Origin: Chromera velia
Taxonomy: Eukaryota > Sar > Chromeraceae
Direction of reading: 5' to 3'
Assembly (NCBI GenBank): GCA_018398765.1
Contig: JAHBMJ010000357.1
Coordinates: 23,747-49,968, forward strand
Length of the DNA stretch: 26,222 nucleotides
Below, one piece after another: positions 10,246-19,441 of this stretch; position 1 is the first letter of the stretch, and the number at the start of each line of letters is the position of its first letter. Both the position numbers and the translations under genes were made by a program. Under the pieces are notes generated by a model. The model made no database searches. It saw only the letters and a list, made by a program, of their open reading frames with translations, and was not told where the DNA came from.

Positions 10246-10353
10246 TAACTATTCCCTTCTTTATGAGCGGTAGCGGATAGAAGGGAACCCGTCAGCGTGT
10301 TGGTGGTCAAGAAACTTCACGTGCTGGTCTTGCTGCTTGTGTCCCATCATGTC
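10246..10353. other. Left part of the retrotransposon landing sequence
   Basis: This short non-repeated stretch lies between the left ~320-bp module and the target duplication. Before the insertion it was contiguous with 16139-16634. On the minus strand one frame runs through the empty-site junction to a TAA at 10263-10261. Confidence 0.6.
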
Positions 10354-10358
10354 CCATC
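10354..10358. repeat. Target site duplication, left copy
   Basis: CCATC lies directly before the 5' LTR and is repeated at 16134-16138 directly after the 3' LTR. Five bases is the usual duplication made by Ty3/gypsy integrases. Confidence 0.85.
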
Positions 10359-10678
10359 CGTTACGTTGTGGCTTGTACGGCGACTTGATCACCCGTCAAA
10401 CTTGCTAGAACTGGGACTGGGAAACTAACTTCGCAATACTAAGCCCAGCCGGCATTAATTAAGTGCATTAAGAGAATTAAGTGACAGACTGATAATACAG
10501 AGAAAGAAATAATAGACTTGCAATACAGAAATAAATAGAAGCATGCCATACAGTCTTCGTCCATCTGTATCGCTTGAATGGAGTCCTTGGAAGTGAACTC
10601 TGAGTGACAGACTTAAGGAGGTAAGGTATGATAAGTCCCCAACTAGACTACGTTCTTAGTCTAGGGGGAAATCTGACG
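10359..10678 (+). repeat. 5' LTR
   Basis: 320 bases, with the same length and ends as the 3' copy: it starts CGTTACG and ends CTGACG. The termini form a short inverted pair CGT...ACG instead of the usual TG...CA. The boundary is supported by the target duplication on one side and the primer binding site on the other. Confidence 0.93.
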
Positions 10679-10694
10679 TGGTAGCAGCAGAGCC
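10679..10694 (+). other. Primer binding site, probably initiator tRNA-Met
   Basis: TGGTAGCAGCAGAGCC follows the 5' LTR without a gap. The first nine bases (TGGTAGCAG) complement the 3' end of eukaryotic initiator tRNA-Met (CUGCUACCA). After that the match is uncertain because I do not know the host tRNA. Confidence 0.75.
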
Positions 10695-10757
10695 CCGGTC
10701 CTCTACCTCAGGGAGACCCCGCTCTGCCTCTCAACCGTTGTTTGAAGTGCGGGCAGG

Positions 10758-11760
10758 ATGAATCCGTCTGCTATCACTCCTGAGCTCATCCAGCAGCTCA
10801 TTCAAACTCAATAGCAGCAACAAGCTGAAATCTAAGCACTGCAGGTCCAAAACGGGCAGTTAACTCAACAGAATCAACAGCTACACCAAGAGCTGATCAA
10901 CCATCAGTAGACAGTCGTGACAGCACAACAGGGCACCGCGGGGAACAGCCCCCCAGCGGCCGTGAAGTTAAACTTGAAACTCAAAGAGCCGTTCACGTAC
11001 ACAAGCAGTCGTAAACAATTCCCAGATTCAAATTTGGCTCCGTACGACAGAGAGATGGCTTCGCTTGTCGTGAGCGTCGGAAGCTGAGAAATGCGAAGCA
11101 GCATATTAGTACCTATCCTGTTCCCTGCAGACTCTGAGGTGGTACGAGCTCGAAAACCTCTGAACGCCGTTCCAGGGGTGGAAGAATTTCAAAGAGACGA
11201 TTGGGAAGAAATTCAAAGACCCAAATGCTCAGACACGTTTGTGAAAGGAAGTCTGAGCGATGAAATGTAGGAACAAGACAGTATAGAAGTACACCGATGA
11301 CTTCATAGAGAAGGCCATGCAAATTGAGGATATTACAGAAGCCGACCTGCTGCACGACTACCTCAAAGGATTGCCAACTGACATTCATCTCGCTGTGAAG
11401 CGTCGGGGAGTCACGGGATTTGAGGCTGTCATGACAGTGGCAGACGAGGAAGACCAATTGATCCGAGGCAAGCGCGCTGATGGGGGCGGGCATGCGGTGC
11501 AACAGCATAACACGGATGGGCCTGCACCGATGGAAATAGATCGATTGTCGTGCCTATACGCGCTGTCGCACGAGCAGGTGCAGAGGCACATCAGAGAAGA
11601 CAGATGTTTCAGCTGCCACCAACAGGGCCACCGGGCGAACAGGTGCCTAAAGTTCAACAACCGTCTCCTCCCCCAGCAGCTGCACCGAAACTTCCCATAC
11701 CAGTCATTTCAGCAGCAACAACAGCAGCATCAAAATGCCCCTCCCCGCCCTGACAATCGG
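10758..11760 (+). pseudogene. Retrotransposon gag, broken
   Basis: It starts at ATG 10758 with a Gln-rich N-terminus of coiled-coil type. In-frame stops are at 10812, 10833 and 10908. A frame change follows near 10990-11060, then stops at 11071, 11107, 11161, 11242, 11254 and 11284, after which the frame is open from 11317. The middle shows the gag core pattern: a Trp-containing helix near 11140, then a conserved Tyr-Thr-Asp-Asp-Phe segment before 11317. A CCHC zinc knuckle (CFSCHQQGHRANRC, Cx2Cx4Hx4C) is at 11605-11646. Gag would form the particle and bind the RNA. Confidence 0.82.
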
Positions 11761-11769
11761 AATTTCAGG

Positions 11770-12600
11770 CATATGGGGGTCGGCAACCCTCTCATGCAAC
11801 CTCAGAGTCCGGTGGTGCCCTCAAGTCTTGCACCTTCACTCATGCAGCACCAGCAGATATGGCAGCCTGCCGCATGCCCAGTCACTGACTTCTCGCCGGG
11901 GTTGTGGGGGTCGCAACAGCGGAATCAGAATGCAGGCATGCAAAACGGCTATCCATTTCGCAGATACTACTCCACGAAGACCTCCCGCGTGCCGGGGAAG
12001 CTCATCCGCTTCCACGGTCGGTTGGCAGGGGTCCCTGTTCACTGTCTATACGATCCTGGGGCAGATTCGAACTTCCTTACCCACTCCGTTGCCGAGTCAA
12101 ACCGTTTCACTCTCTGGGATCTCGATGAGCCGACCGCATGCAAGGGCGGGTTGAATGGGGGACTGCAGCTTCCGATTTCTCAGGAGGTCAAAGGCCTTCC
12201 CCTCTGCATCCAGGGCTTCAGCGCGCCTCTGGATCTCACAGTAGTCGATCTGGACAATGATTACGATGTTGTGTTGGGGATGCCCTTCTGTGAGGAATAC
12301 ATTCCTATCCTACATTACTGTGAGAAGGCCCTCACGATCCCCGCGTGTGAGTCGCCGACCGGGAGAGACTTGCTCCTGCTTGACAGCGAGGAGTACCCGG
12401 CGGAAGGGGAGGGGGAGGACTTCTTTAGCCAGAGAGAGCTCCGTCGGCTAATGAAGAGACCCAGTTCCCATGTGTATCTGTTCCATCTCGAAGCAGTGCG
12501 GAAGGGGGGGGTGAGTGATATGTTGGGGGTGCATTCCCTGCAGTCTGCCATAAGCCCGAAGACCCACCGCCCCTTTCATCTTTCCCTCCTGACCATCCTA
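11770..12600 (+). pseudogene. Retrotransposon aspartic protease region
   Basis: It is continuous with gag in the frame open from 11317 to 12822. The active-site loop reads LYDPGADSNFL at about 12046-12078, with Asp codon 12052-12054. The second motif DVVLGMPF at about 12265 matches the Ile/Val-Leu-Gly flap-side element of retropepsins. The catalytic triplet is DPG where the family has DTG or DSG, so this copy is probably inactive. From about 12570 the true pol frame moves to another phase. Confidence 0.78.
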
Positions 12601-14251
12601 TCAATTCTTCGACCTACACGGGATTCCAAAAGCACCTCCAGAGCAAAGAGGTTCCACCCAGCGTCCGACCGGTTCTCAAAAAACATTTTGATCGGTTCCC
12701 AGACGAGCTCCCGGGTCTCCCGCCCCACTGAAAGATCGAGTGTGAGATCAAGCTCGAGGCAGGGCACTCTCCTCCTGCAAGAGCACCCTACCGACTGTCA
12801 TACGGTCAGCTTAACGAGCTGAGGCAGTAGTTAGACTCATACCTTAAGAAAGGGCATATCCGCCCTTCGACAAGTCCATACGCTGCGCCAGTCCTGTTTG
12901 TGCAGAAGGCAGACGGGACACAACGGATGTGTATCGACTTTATGGGACTTAACAAGATCACAGTCCGCGACAAATTCCCCATTTCTCACCCAGAGGAGCT
13001 GCTGAGTCGCTTCCATGGCGCAAAATTGTTCTCGTCTCTGGACTTACGGCAATACTTCCATCAGACAAGGATCAGGGAGGGAGACGAGGAGAAGATGGCA
13101 TTCGTTATAAGGTACGGCAGTTTTGAATGGCTGGTGATGCCGTTTGGTTTGTGTAACGCACCTTCCATCAGCATATGTCTCATCACGGATGTGCTCAGAC
13201 CACTCCTTGACAAGTGTGTTATTATATTTATTGATGATGTTCTTGTTTTCAGCCGCACTCCGGAGGAGCATATCGAGCACATCAACTAAGTCCTTTCCCT
13301 TTTGAGGGAATACCAGCTCTACGTCAAGGTCTCTACGTCAAGGCTTCGGACAGAGGTGAAATTTTTGGGGTTGGTGGTTAATAAGAAGGGGGTCAGACCG
13401 AGCCATGAGAAAATGCAAGGGCTCACTGAGTTTGCACAACCCACAGACCGCACTTCCCTGCACCAGTTTCTAGGACTGGCCAATTGGTTCTGCTGGTTTG
13501 TCCCGAGGTTCTTGTTTCTTGCGGGGCTTCTCACATTCCTCCTCTAGGGGAACGTCCCCTTCGAATGGAAGACTGCACAGTCGCGTCCGTTTGCTGAGCT
13601 GAAGAGGGCAATATAGGAGCACGCCACCCTTGCCTTCCCCGATCCCAGCAAGCCAGTCATTCTGGTACCCGACGCATCGCAGTCTGCAGGAGCCATTGGA
13701 GCTGTCGTCTTCTAGAGGGACTACGTAACCAGGAGATACCGCCCCCAGGCCTCGCTTTCGGCTCCCGCCATCTGACATCCACGGAAGCTAAGTACCCTGT
13801 CCGAGAGTTGGAATTTCTAGCAATTGTGCATTTCGCAAAGGTGTGGAGACACTTCCTGTCTTCAGACTCCGAAATATGGACCGATCACCAGAGCCTCACA
13901 AATTTCAGCCACCGATTGTTCGAATTTTGCTCCCTGCGAGTCCGACACTGGATTGAGTTCATGCAGGAGCTCGGCATCACTCCAAAGTACATCCCAGGGA
14001 GAGCAAACATTGTGGCAGACGCCCTTTCCCGAAACCCTCCTGCCGCACGGCAGCTCATGCCGTCTTCCGCCAAGGTTTCTTGCATGGGTTGCACTCAGCG
14101 TCTGCCTGTACGTCCCAGGCCCCTGCCGGAGGCTGTCCCAGTGTCTGTCCAGCCTATTGGGTCTTTGGGGGCAGAGTATGCTGATCTGCCCGATTTGGTT
14201 CCTGAGATTGAGGAAAGCCAGGCTCCAGTTAGGGAGGGAGATGGGCAGTAG
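12600..14251 (+). pseudogene. Reverse transcriptase and RNase H, broken
   Basis: RT motifs in order are CIDFMGLNKIT (~12930), SSLDLRQYFHQ (~13035), MPFGLCNAPS (~13140) and the catalytic FIDDVLVFS at 13227-13253; Ty3/gypsy elements carry [YF]xDD here. RNase H shows the DAS segment near 13672 and a TDHQSL motif near 13880, ending with ADALSRNP near 14020. In-frame stops fall at 12729, 12828, 13287, 13545, 13614 and 13713, with a frame change near 13740-13760. The frame then runs open from 13808 to a TAG at 14249. Confidence 0.9.
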
Positions 14252-15778
14252 TCTCAGGTAGGGATGGAGTTGCAAAGTTTGACAGTCTCCGCCACGCACT
14301 CACAGGCATTCCTTGATGCCTGCAGGAGGGGATACTCAGCCGATCCCTTCTTCCACCCTGTCCTTCAGCATCTGTCACAGCAGCGCCCACCCGCCCCCAC
14401 CCCTGATTTTGCCCTTCGTTTGCGAGGCATGTCGCTTCGTACCAGTCTCCTATATTTTGAGGGGAATCGTCTCTGTGTCCCTAGATCTCTGCAGGGGACT
14501 GTGATGGCTGGGGTGCACTCCACTCCACACGCTGCTCACTTTGGGATGGGGAAGACCTATCGAAAGGTGGCGTCATTGTACTACTGGCCCAAGATGTAGA
14601 GGTCAGTCGCTTCCTTTGTTCGCGCGTGCGATCGGTGTCAGAGAAGCAAGAGTCCCACTGCGGCCCGCCCCAGGCTTCTGCAGCCCCTCCCTATCCCTTC
14701 ATACCCTTGGGAGTCGACTTGCATTGACCGCCTTACTGACTTGCCGCCTTTCGGTGATGAGGGGTTTGATATGATTCTTGTAGTGCTTTGCCGGCTCATC
14801 AAGGCAGTCGTCTTGATTCCCACTCACAGCACAGCAGGAGCAGAAGAGACCGCGCAAATCTACCGCCAGCACGTTTCATGCAAGAAGGGCTTCCAGTGTC
14901 ATATCATCTGCGACCGTGACCCCCGTTTTGTTGCCCGCTTTTGGTAGACCCTCCATGCCTCCAGCGGTTCAGAAGTCGATTTTGCGACTGCATCGCACCA
15001 CGATACAGCGGGTGCCGCAGAAAAAATGAATCGCACCCTTGAGGAGACTTTGCGGTATCTGGTAGACACAAAACACTCCCGGTGGTCTGAATTTTTGTGT
15101 GAGGTGGAGTTTGCATACAACTCCTCTGTTCATAAGGGGACTGGTTTTGCACCCCTCACTCTCGATGGTGGGAAGTCCCCGCTCATCCCCCCTGCTCTCA
15201 ATCTCCCAGTCTCAGTCGAACCTTCTTTCGACACAAGGGAATTTCTGGAGGAGCACAGCCAGATGATCGCTGCAGTGAGAGATTCACTCCGCTCAGCCCA
15301 ATAAGTCATGACCCGAAACGCTAATCGCCGTCAGCGTCCCGCCGAGAACATCCGAGTAGGAGATTATGTCCTGGTGCACTACACGTGGTGGCCAGGTCCT
15401 GTGGGGAAGGGGGAAGAATATGCTAGGAAGCTTGATTCAGTTTGGTTCGGTCCATTCGAAGTCGAGACCGTTCTGCCTTGAGACAATCTGGAGGTTGTTT
15501 TGCCTGCTGGGAGCAGGAAGCACCCTATCATTCACATATCGTTGTGCAGGCCTTACCGTCAGCCGAGTGGGGAGATTCGCCCCCCATCTGTCTGCATGCC
15601 CGCTTGGGCCGAGGAGGAGTATGAAGTCGAGAAAATCCTTGCAGTCTGAGAGAGGGGAAAAGCCAAGCAGTACAAGGTTCTCTGGAGGGGATATCCATTG
15701 GAAGACGCATCATGGGAGCCCCTGTCATCATTGAAGAATACAAAACAAGCGATTGCCAATTTCCATGCTTCAGCTTGA
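14252..15778 (+). pseudogene. Integrase with C-terminal chromodomain, broken
   Basis: The HHCC zinc domain is visible: a His-rich segment near 14517-14540 and CDRCQ near 14629. The core follows with Asp in CID (~14722), Asp in CDRDPRF (~14908) and Glu in AAEKMNRTLE (~15015), the D,D,E set. A GDYVLVHY-type motif lies at about 15360. The chromodomain runs from about 15619 to 15778 (EYEVEKIL, VLWRGY, SWEP); these domains bind methylated histone tails and steer insertion to heterochromatin. In-frame stops are at 14597, 14945, 15302, 15479 and 15647; the natural end is TGA 15776-15778. Confidence 0.9.
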
Positions 15779-15794
15779 GTGAGGCGTACAGGCC

Positions 15795-15811
15795 ATGGGG
15801 GGGGGAGAGGG
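15795..15811 (+). other. Polypurine tract
   Basis: A G-run followed by GAGAGGG lies immediately before the 3' LTR. This is the plus-strand primer site of LTR retrotransposons and supports the LTR start at 15814. Confidence 0.82.
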
Positions 15812-15813
15812 CA

Positions 15814-16133
15814 CGTTACGTTATGGCTTGTACGGCGACTTGATCACCCGTTAAACTTGCTAGAACTGGGACTGGGAAACTAACTTCGCAATACTAAGCC
15901 CAGCCGGCATTAATTAAGTGCACTAAGAGAATTAAGTGACAGACTGATAATACAGAGAAAGAAATAATAGACTTGCAATATAGAAATAAATAGAAGCATG
16001 CCGTACAGTCTTCGTCCATCTGTATCGCTTGAATAGAGTCCTTGGAAGTGAACTCTGAGTGACAGACTTAAGGAGGTAAGGTATGATAAGTCCCTAACTA
16101 GACTACGTTCTTAGTCTAGGAGGAAATCTGACG
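15814..16133 (+). repeat. 3' LTR
   Basis: 320 bases, collinear with the 5' LTR without any gap. I count 8 differences, all transitions (for example GTGG/ATGG, GTCAAA/GTTAAA, TACAG/TATAG, GTCCCC/GTCCCT), or about 97.5% identity. Confidence 0.93.
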
Positions 16134-16138
16134 CCATC
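16134..16138. repeat. Target site duplication, right copy
   Basis: CCATC follows the 3' LTR directly and matches 10354-10358. Confidence 0.85.
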
Positions 16139-16634
16139 CTCTGCTTCTTGGTTGAACTTCTTGGTGACAGACGAGAATCTGTCCCAGAGCGAAGGTGACA
16201 GATCGGAAGAGAGCGCCCGACTCTTGCGTGAAATCGGTACGAAAGCCTGGCTCCAGGTGAAGAGGCTCAGATAAAGCTGCACAGACGGAGCCGCCTGGAG
16301 TGCGTTCCATTTGGTATACAGGCCTGCCACTTCCACAGGGAAGGGAAGTGCTCCCAGAGTGAAGGGACTCCCTCCGAGGCAAAATGCTCCAAGGGATTCC
16401 CGAACGGAGATGTTCGGAAGTGGTTCTCATCCTTGTATGTGGATGAAGTGATCGTTGATGCTGGTAACAGAATGCGAAGCACCAAGATAAGGTCGTGACT
16501 ACGAGTAACGCAAAGAGCAGCTGCCTCTGTCCCTTCTGCCAAGTTACCGATTGAGATTCCTTAAATTTATGTTAGGAGAGCAAGTGAAAAAGAGTGAATG
16601 AGGCTACCCAGTCGTCCCGGGAGCCCGCACCACA
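16139..16634 (-). other. Right part of the landing sequence, possible old coding remnant
   Basis: On the minus strand, overlapping open frames cover 16103-16542 with moderately protein-like composition. When the retrotransposon and one target copy are removed, one minus frame runs from 16430 through the junction to 10261, 129 codons plus a stop. I do not recognise any family. It may be a remnant of a gene or of the older repeat that the chromovirus interrupted, or it may be chance. Confidence 0.3.
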
Positions 16635-16949
16635 TGAAGCAACAGCTAGTGTATGAGCGTCAGAGCTACTCAGTGCTAGGCTATAGCTTCACCTATATAT
16701 AATCTCAATCTCGTAGCCTCATCGACAGAAGGAGTGTTAATGTACGGTTTTGCTGCTTAGCCTCTAGATATATAGGCCAGTTTGATGCAGTACTTTCTGC
16801 CTGATTGCATTTATGCATGCTCTATCGATCCGACGTGCATGCTGCATGCATGTGCATGCCTTTTTGCGTCACCTGTGCTCACGCTTTGCATGCAGGCCGT
16901 GAAGCTTCGACTTGGCACGGATTGACTTGACTTTGTTGGTGCCACTTTA
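16635..16949 (+). repeat. ~320-bp repeat module, right copy (R')
   Basis: Direct copy of 9918-10245, with substitutions mostly of the C/T and G/A kind and a few short gaps. It runs from TGAAGCAACAGCTA to GGTGCCACTTTA. Confidence 0.87.
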
Positions 16950-16957
16950 CGATAGTG

Positions 16958-17206
16958 ATAAATACTAGTCGCACGTAACCGTATGTTACTGGTCATATAA
17001 TTTGAATATATAATTTTCACATCATTTATGCCCAGCGGGGAACTAATCAATGAATCAATTAATTATACAAGTGTTTAAAAACCTGTGAATTTGAATGATT
17101 GAATCTAAACCTAGTTTATTAGTTGAGAAAATTAAAGTTGGTCTGGACGTACTTTGCTTGGCGATCAGGTAAAAGAATAAACCAACCGGTTTTGGCACTC
17201 TGGCCT
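16958..17206 (+). repeat. ~250-bp direct repeat, first copy (D1)
   Basis: It runs from ATAAATACTAGTCGCACG to ACTCTGGCCT and is matched by 18376-18630 in the same orientation. The two copies bracket the right minisatellite module, as LTRs or a tandem duplication would. They lack TG/CA ends. Confidence 0.87.
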
Positions 17207-18373
17207 GACCTTCTTTCTCTCAGTTCACTTGTATTCCATTGTTTTTCTTTTCACGCTCTGTACTATGGTGTTGGCGTTCCTCCCTCCTTTTTTTTATGCT
17301 GCCAGTGTTGTCTAAACTTGTCTCATATGTTTTTTTTTGTGCTGCCTATGTTGTTTTTCGCTGTTTTTGTCTCAACTCTTTTTCTTTGCTGCTACCTGGA
17401 CGTGTTATGTTTCACTTGTTTTGTTTTATCTCTTTTTCTTGCTGCTGACTGTGTTGTCTTTTGCTTGTTCTTTCTTAGCTCTTTTTCTTTGCTGCTGCCT
17501 GTACGTGTTGTCTTTCGCTTGTGTTGTTTCAGATATTTTTCTTGCTGCTGGCTGTGTTGTCTTTCGCTTGTTCTTTCTCAGGTTTTTTTCTTGCTGCTGC
17601 CTGTACGTGTTGTCTTTCGCTTATGTTGTTCCAGATATTTTTTTTACAGCTGGCTGTGTTGTCTTTTACTTATTCTTTCTCAGGTCTTTTTCTTGCTGCT
17701 GCCTGTACGTGGTGTCTTTCGCTTGTTTTGTTCCAGATATTTTTCTTGCTGCTGGCTGTGTTGTCTTTCGCTTATTCTTTCTCAGGTCTTTTTCTTTGCT
17801 GTTGCCTGTTCATGTTGTCTTTCGATTGTTTTGTCTCCTCTTTTTCTCGCTGCCGCCTGTGCTATCTTTTCGCTCGTTTTGTCTCGGGCCCTTGGCTCTT
17901 TTAGGAAGACTTTTCCCTGTTTCTACCTGTTTCGTACTGTGTTGGCTTTCGTGGTCTTTGGCTTGTTCTTTCTCAACTCTTTTTCTGTTTTCTGGTCTGG
18001 TTACTGCCTGCCTATAGCTGACTGCATGTGCTAGTGCATGTGTTGTTTTTCGTTTGTTTTCTGACCACTTTTCCTTGCTGCATAGTACTGCAAAGCAACT
18101 TGCTATTCAAATTGCCTGTGCTACTTTATATTGTTTCAAGATAGATAGTACAATTTCTTTTTTTTCGTTATTTTTTCAACTTTTTTGTTTAAATTTAAGT
18201 CTTAAAATGTTGTGAGATGGCTTTTAATTCTATATATTCTAGGTTTTATGATCGTGAACGTTTTTCCACTCAAAAACGAAAAAAGGTTTTATGATCGATT
18301 TCTAGATTAGTAATATGTTTAATTCAGTGTTGATTATAATCTAGGTATAACAACACGGTGTTAACACCTATAG
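17204..18373 (+). repeat. Minisatellite-bearing repeat module, right copy (M')
   Basis: Matches 8931-9915 over its whole length. The tandem array (about 17326-17886) is about 200 bases longer than in the left copy, roughly four more units of ~52 bases. The tail, including the CGTTTTT/AAAAACG hairpin, is nearly identical. A 303-codon open frame at 17123-18034 is a by-product of the stop-free T-rich array. Confidence 0.88.
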
Positions 18374-18375
18374 CA

Positions 18376-18630
18376 ATAAATACTAGTCGCACGTAACCGT
18401 ATGTTACTGGTTATATAGTTTCAATTTGAATATATAATTTTCATATCATATATGCCCATCGGGGAACTAATCAATGAATCAATTAATTACACAAGTGTTT
18501 AAAAACCTGTGAATTTGAATGATTAAATCTAAACCTAGTTTATTAATTGAGAAAATTAAAGTCGCTCTGGACGTATTTTGCTTGGCGATCAGGTAAAAGA
18601 ACAAACCAACCGGTTTCGGCACTCTGGCCT
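18376..18630 (+). repeat. ~250-bp direct repeat, second copy (D2)
   Basis: Direct copy of 16958-17206 following the right minisatellite module at CACCTATAG. It ends ACTCTGGCCT, after which the sequence becomes unique. Confidence 0.87.
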
Positions 18631-19441
18631 CGTCACTGAGTCATCAGGGATTCACTGTTCCTACAAGATCACCGCACACCTTTTTCATTTAAAGATAATG
18701 TCTGTCCCTCGGACAGAGCATCAGAGCTGTAAAGAACTCTTCTGGAGTAATTTCCAACACCTCACTTGGTGAAGCGGGGCCGTGAAGCTTTATTATCGTA
18801 TTACTGGTGTAGTTATGTACCTAAACAGTTACACTGCGGTGAGTTTTAAAGAAGAATGTAACTGAAACGTAGTTGAATGCAGTCAAATTAACCAGCATTA
18901 TAATAAAAGAAATTAAAAGTTCACGGACCTAGTTAAGCCATGTCAGGCCGCCGGCGGTCTCATTTGAAAAAAGTAAAAATTAAGCAAATAATTAATGCAT
19001 ATCATCAAACCGTCAATCAAGTAACTCAAGTAAAAAGGTGGGCAGATGTACCCCCAGCGACTAGCCCAGCGATTCATGCAACCAGACCAATACCCTGAAC
19101 CAGTACGCCGTTCAATTCGGTTTAATTCACATCTGCACACAATTAAGCCCGCCGTCAAGAGACCTAAAGTTGGACAGATGCACCCGCCTGCGTTGACAAT
19201 GAAACCTCAGTTTACATCCGATAGAGCAGACGAACAAATACATGTTTTCTGTAATGATTCGCACAGACAGACGCTGGGTGGAGCCAGAACGAGAGACCGG
19301 GCATGAAGAAGGAAGGAGTCCCAGCCTGCTCCCCTCTATGCTCCCTTCTGTACATCTTATGCAGTCGATCGGACATTCCCCCTGCCTGGATGAGAGAATG
19401 GAGACAGTCGTCGTGTCAGACAGAAACAAAAAAAATCAACA
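18631..19441. other. AT-rich spacer downstream of ADA2, nothing recognised
   Basis: This links the repeat island to the 3' end of the ADA2 gene. It is AT-rich to about 19020 and more balanced afterwards. The last part probably holds the ADA2 3' untranslated region (minus strand). No further gene or matched repeat ends are seen. Confidence 0.5.

Larger units (their letters stand above)
10359..16133 (+). mobile_element. Ty3/gypsy chromovirus LTR retrotransposon, decayed
   Basis: A 5775-base element, complete in structure: 320-bp LTR, primer binding site, gag, protease, RT, RNase H, integrase, chromodomain, polypurine tract, LTR and a 5-bp target duplication. The order PR-RT-RH-INT and the C-terminal chromodomain place it in the chromovirus branch of Ty3/gypsy. 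It cannot make its proteins: I count 21 in-frame stops and at least three frame changes. The LTRs differ at 8 of 320 sites, all transitions, so insertion was fairly recent. It is nested in an older repeat mosaic. It is a cellular retrotransposon of the host lineage, with no envelope gene seen. Confidence 0.95.

Noticed and set aside
11836-12042. Minus-strand open frames inside the gag/protease region
   Set aside because: They are antisense shadows of the retrotransposon coding frame, which shows family motifs on the plus strand.
17123-18034. 303-codon open frame rich in Phe, Leu, Cys and Val, resembling a multi-pass membrane protein
   Set aside because: It runs through a T-rich minisatellite that is open in all three plus frames, and the unit length variation and second copy at 8966-9556 show repeat behaviour. 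There is no codon preference.
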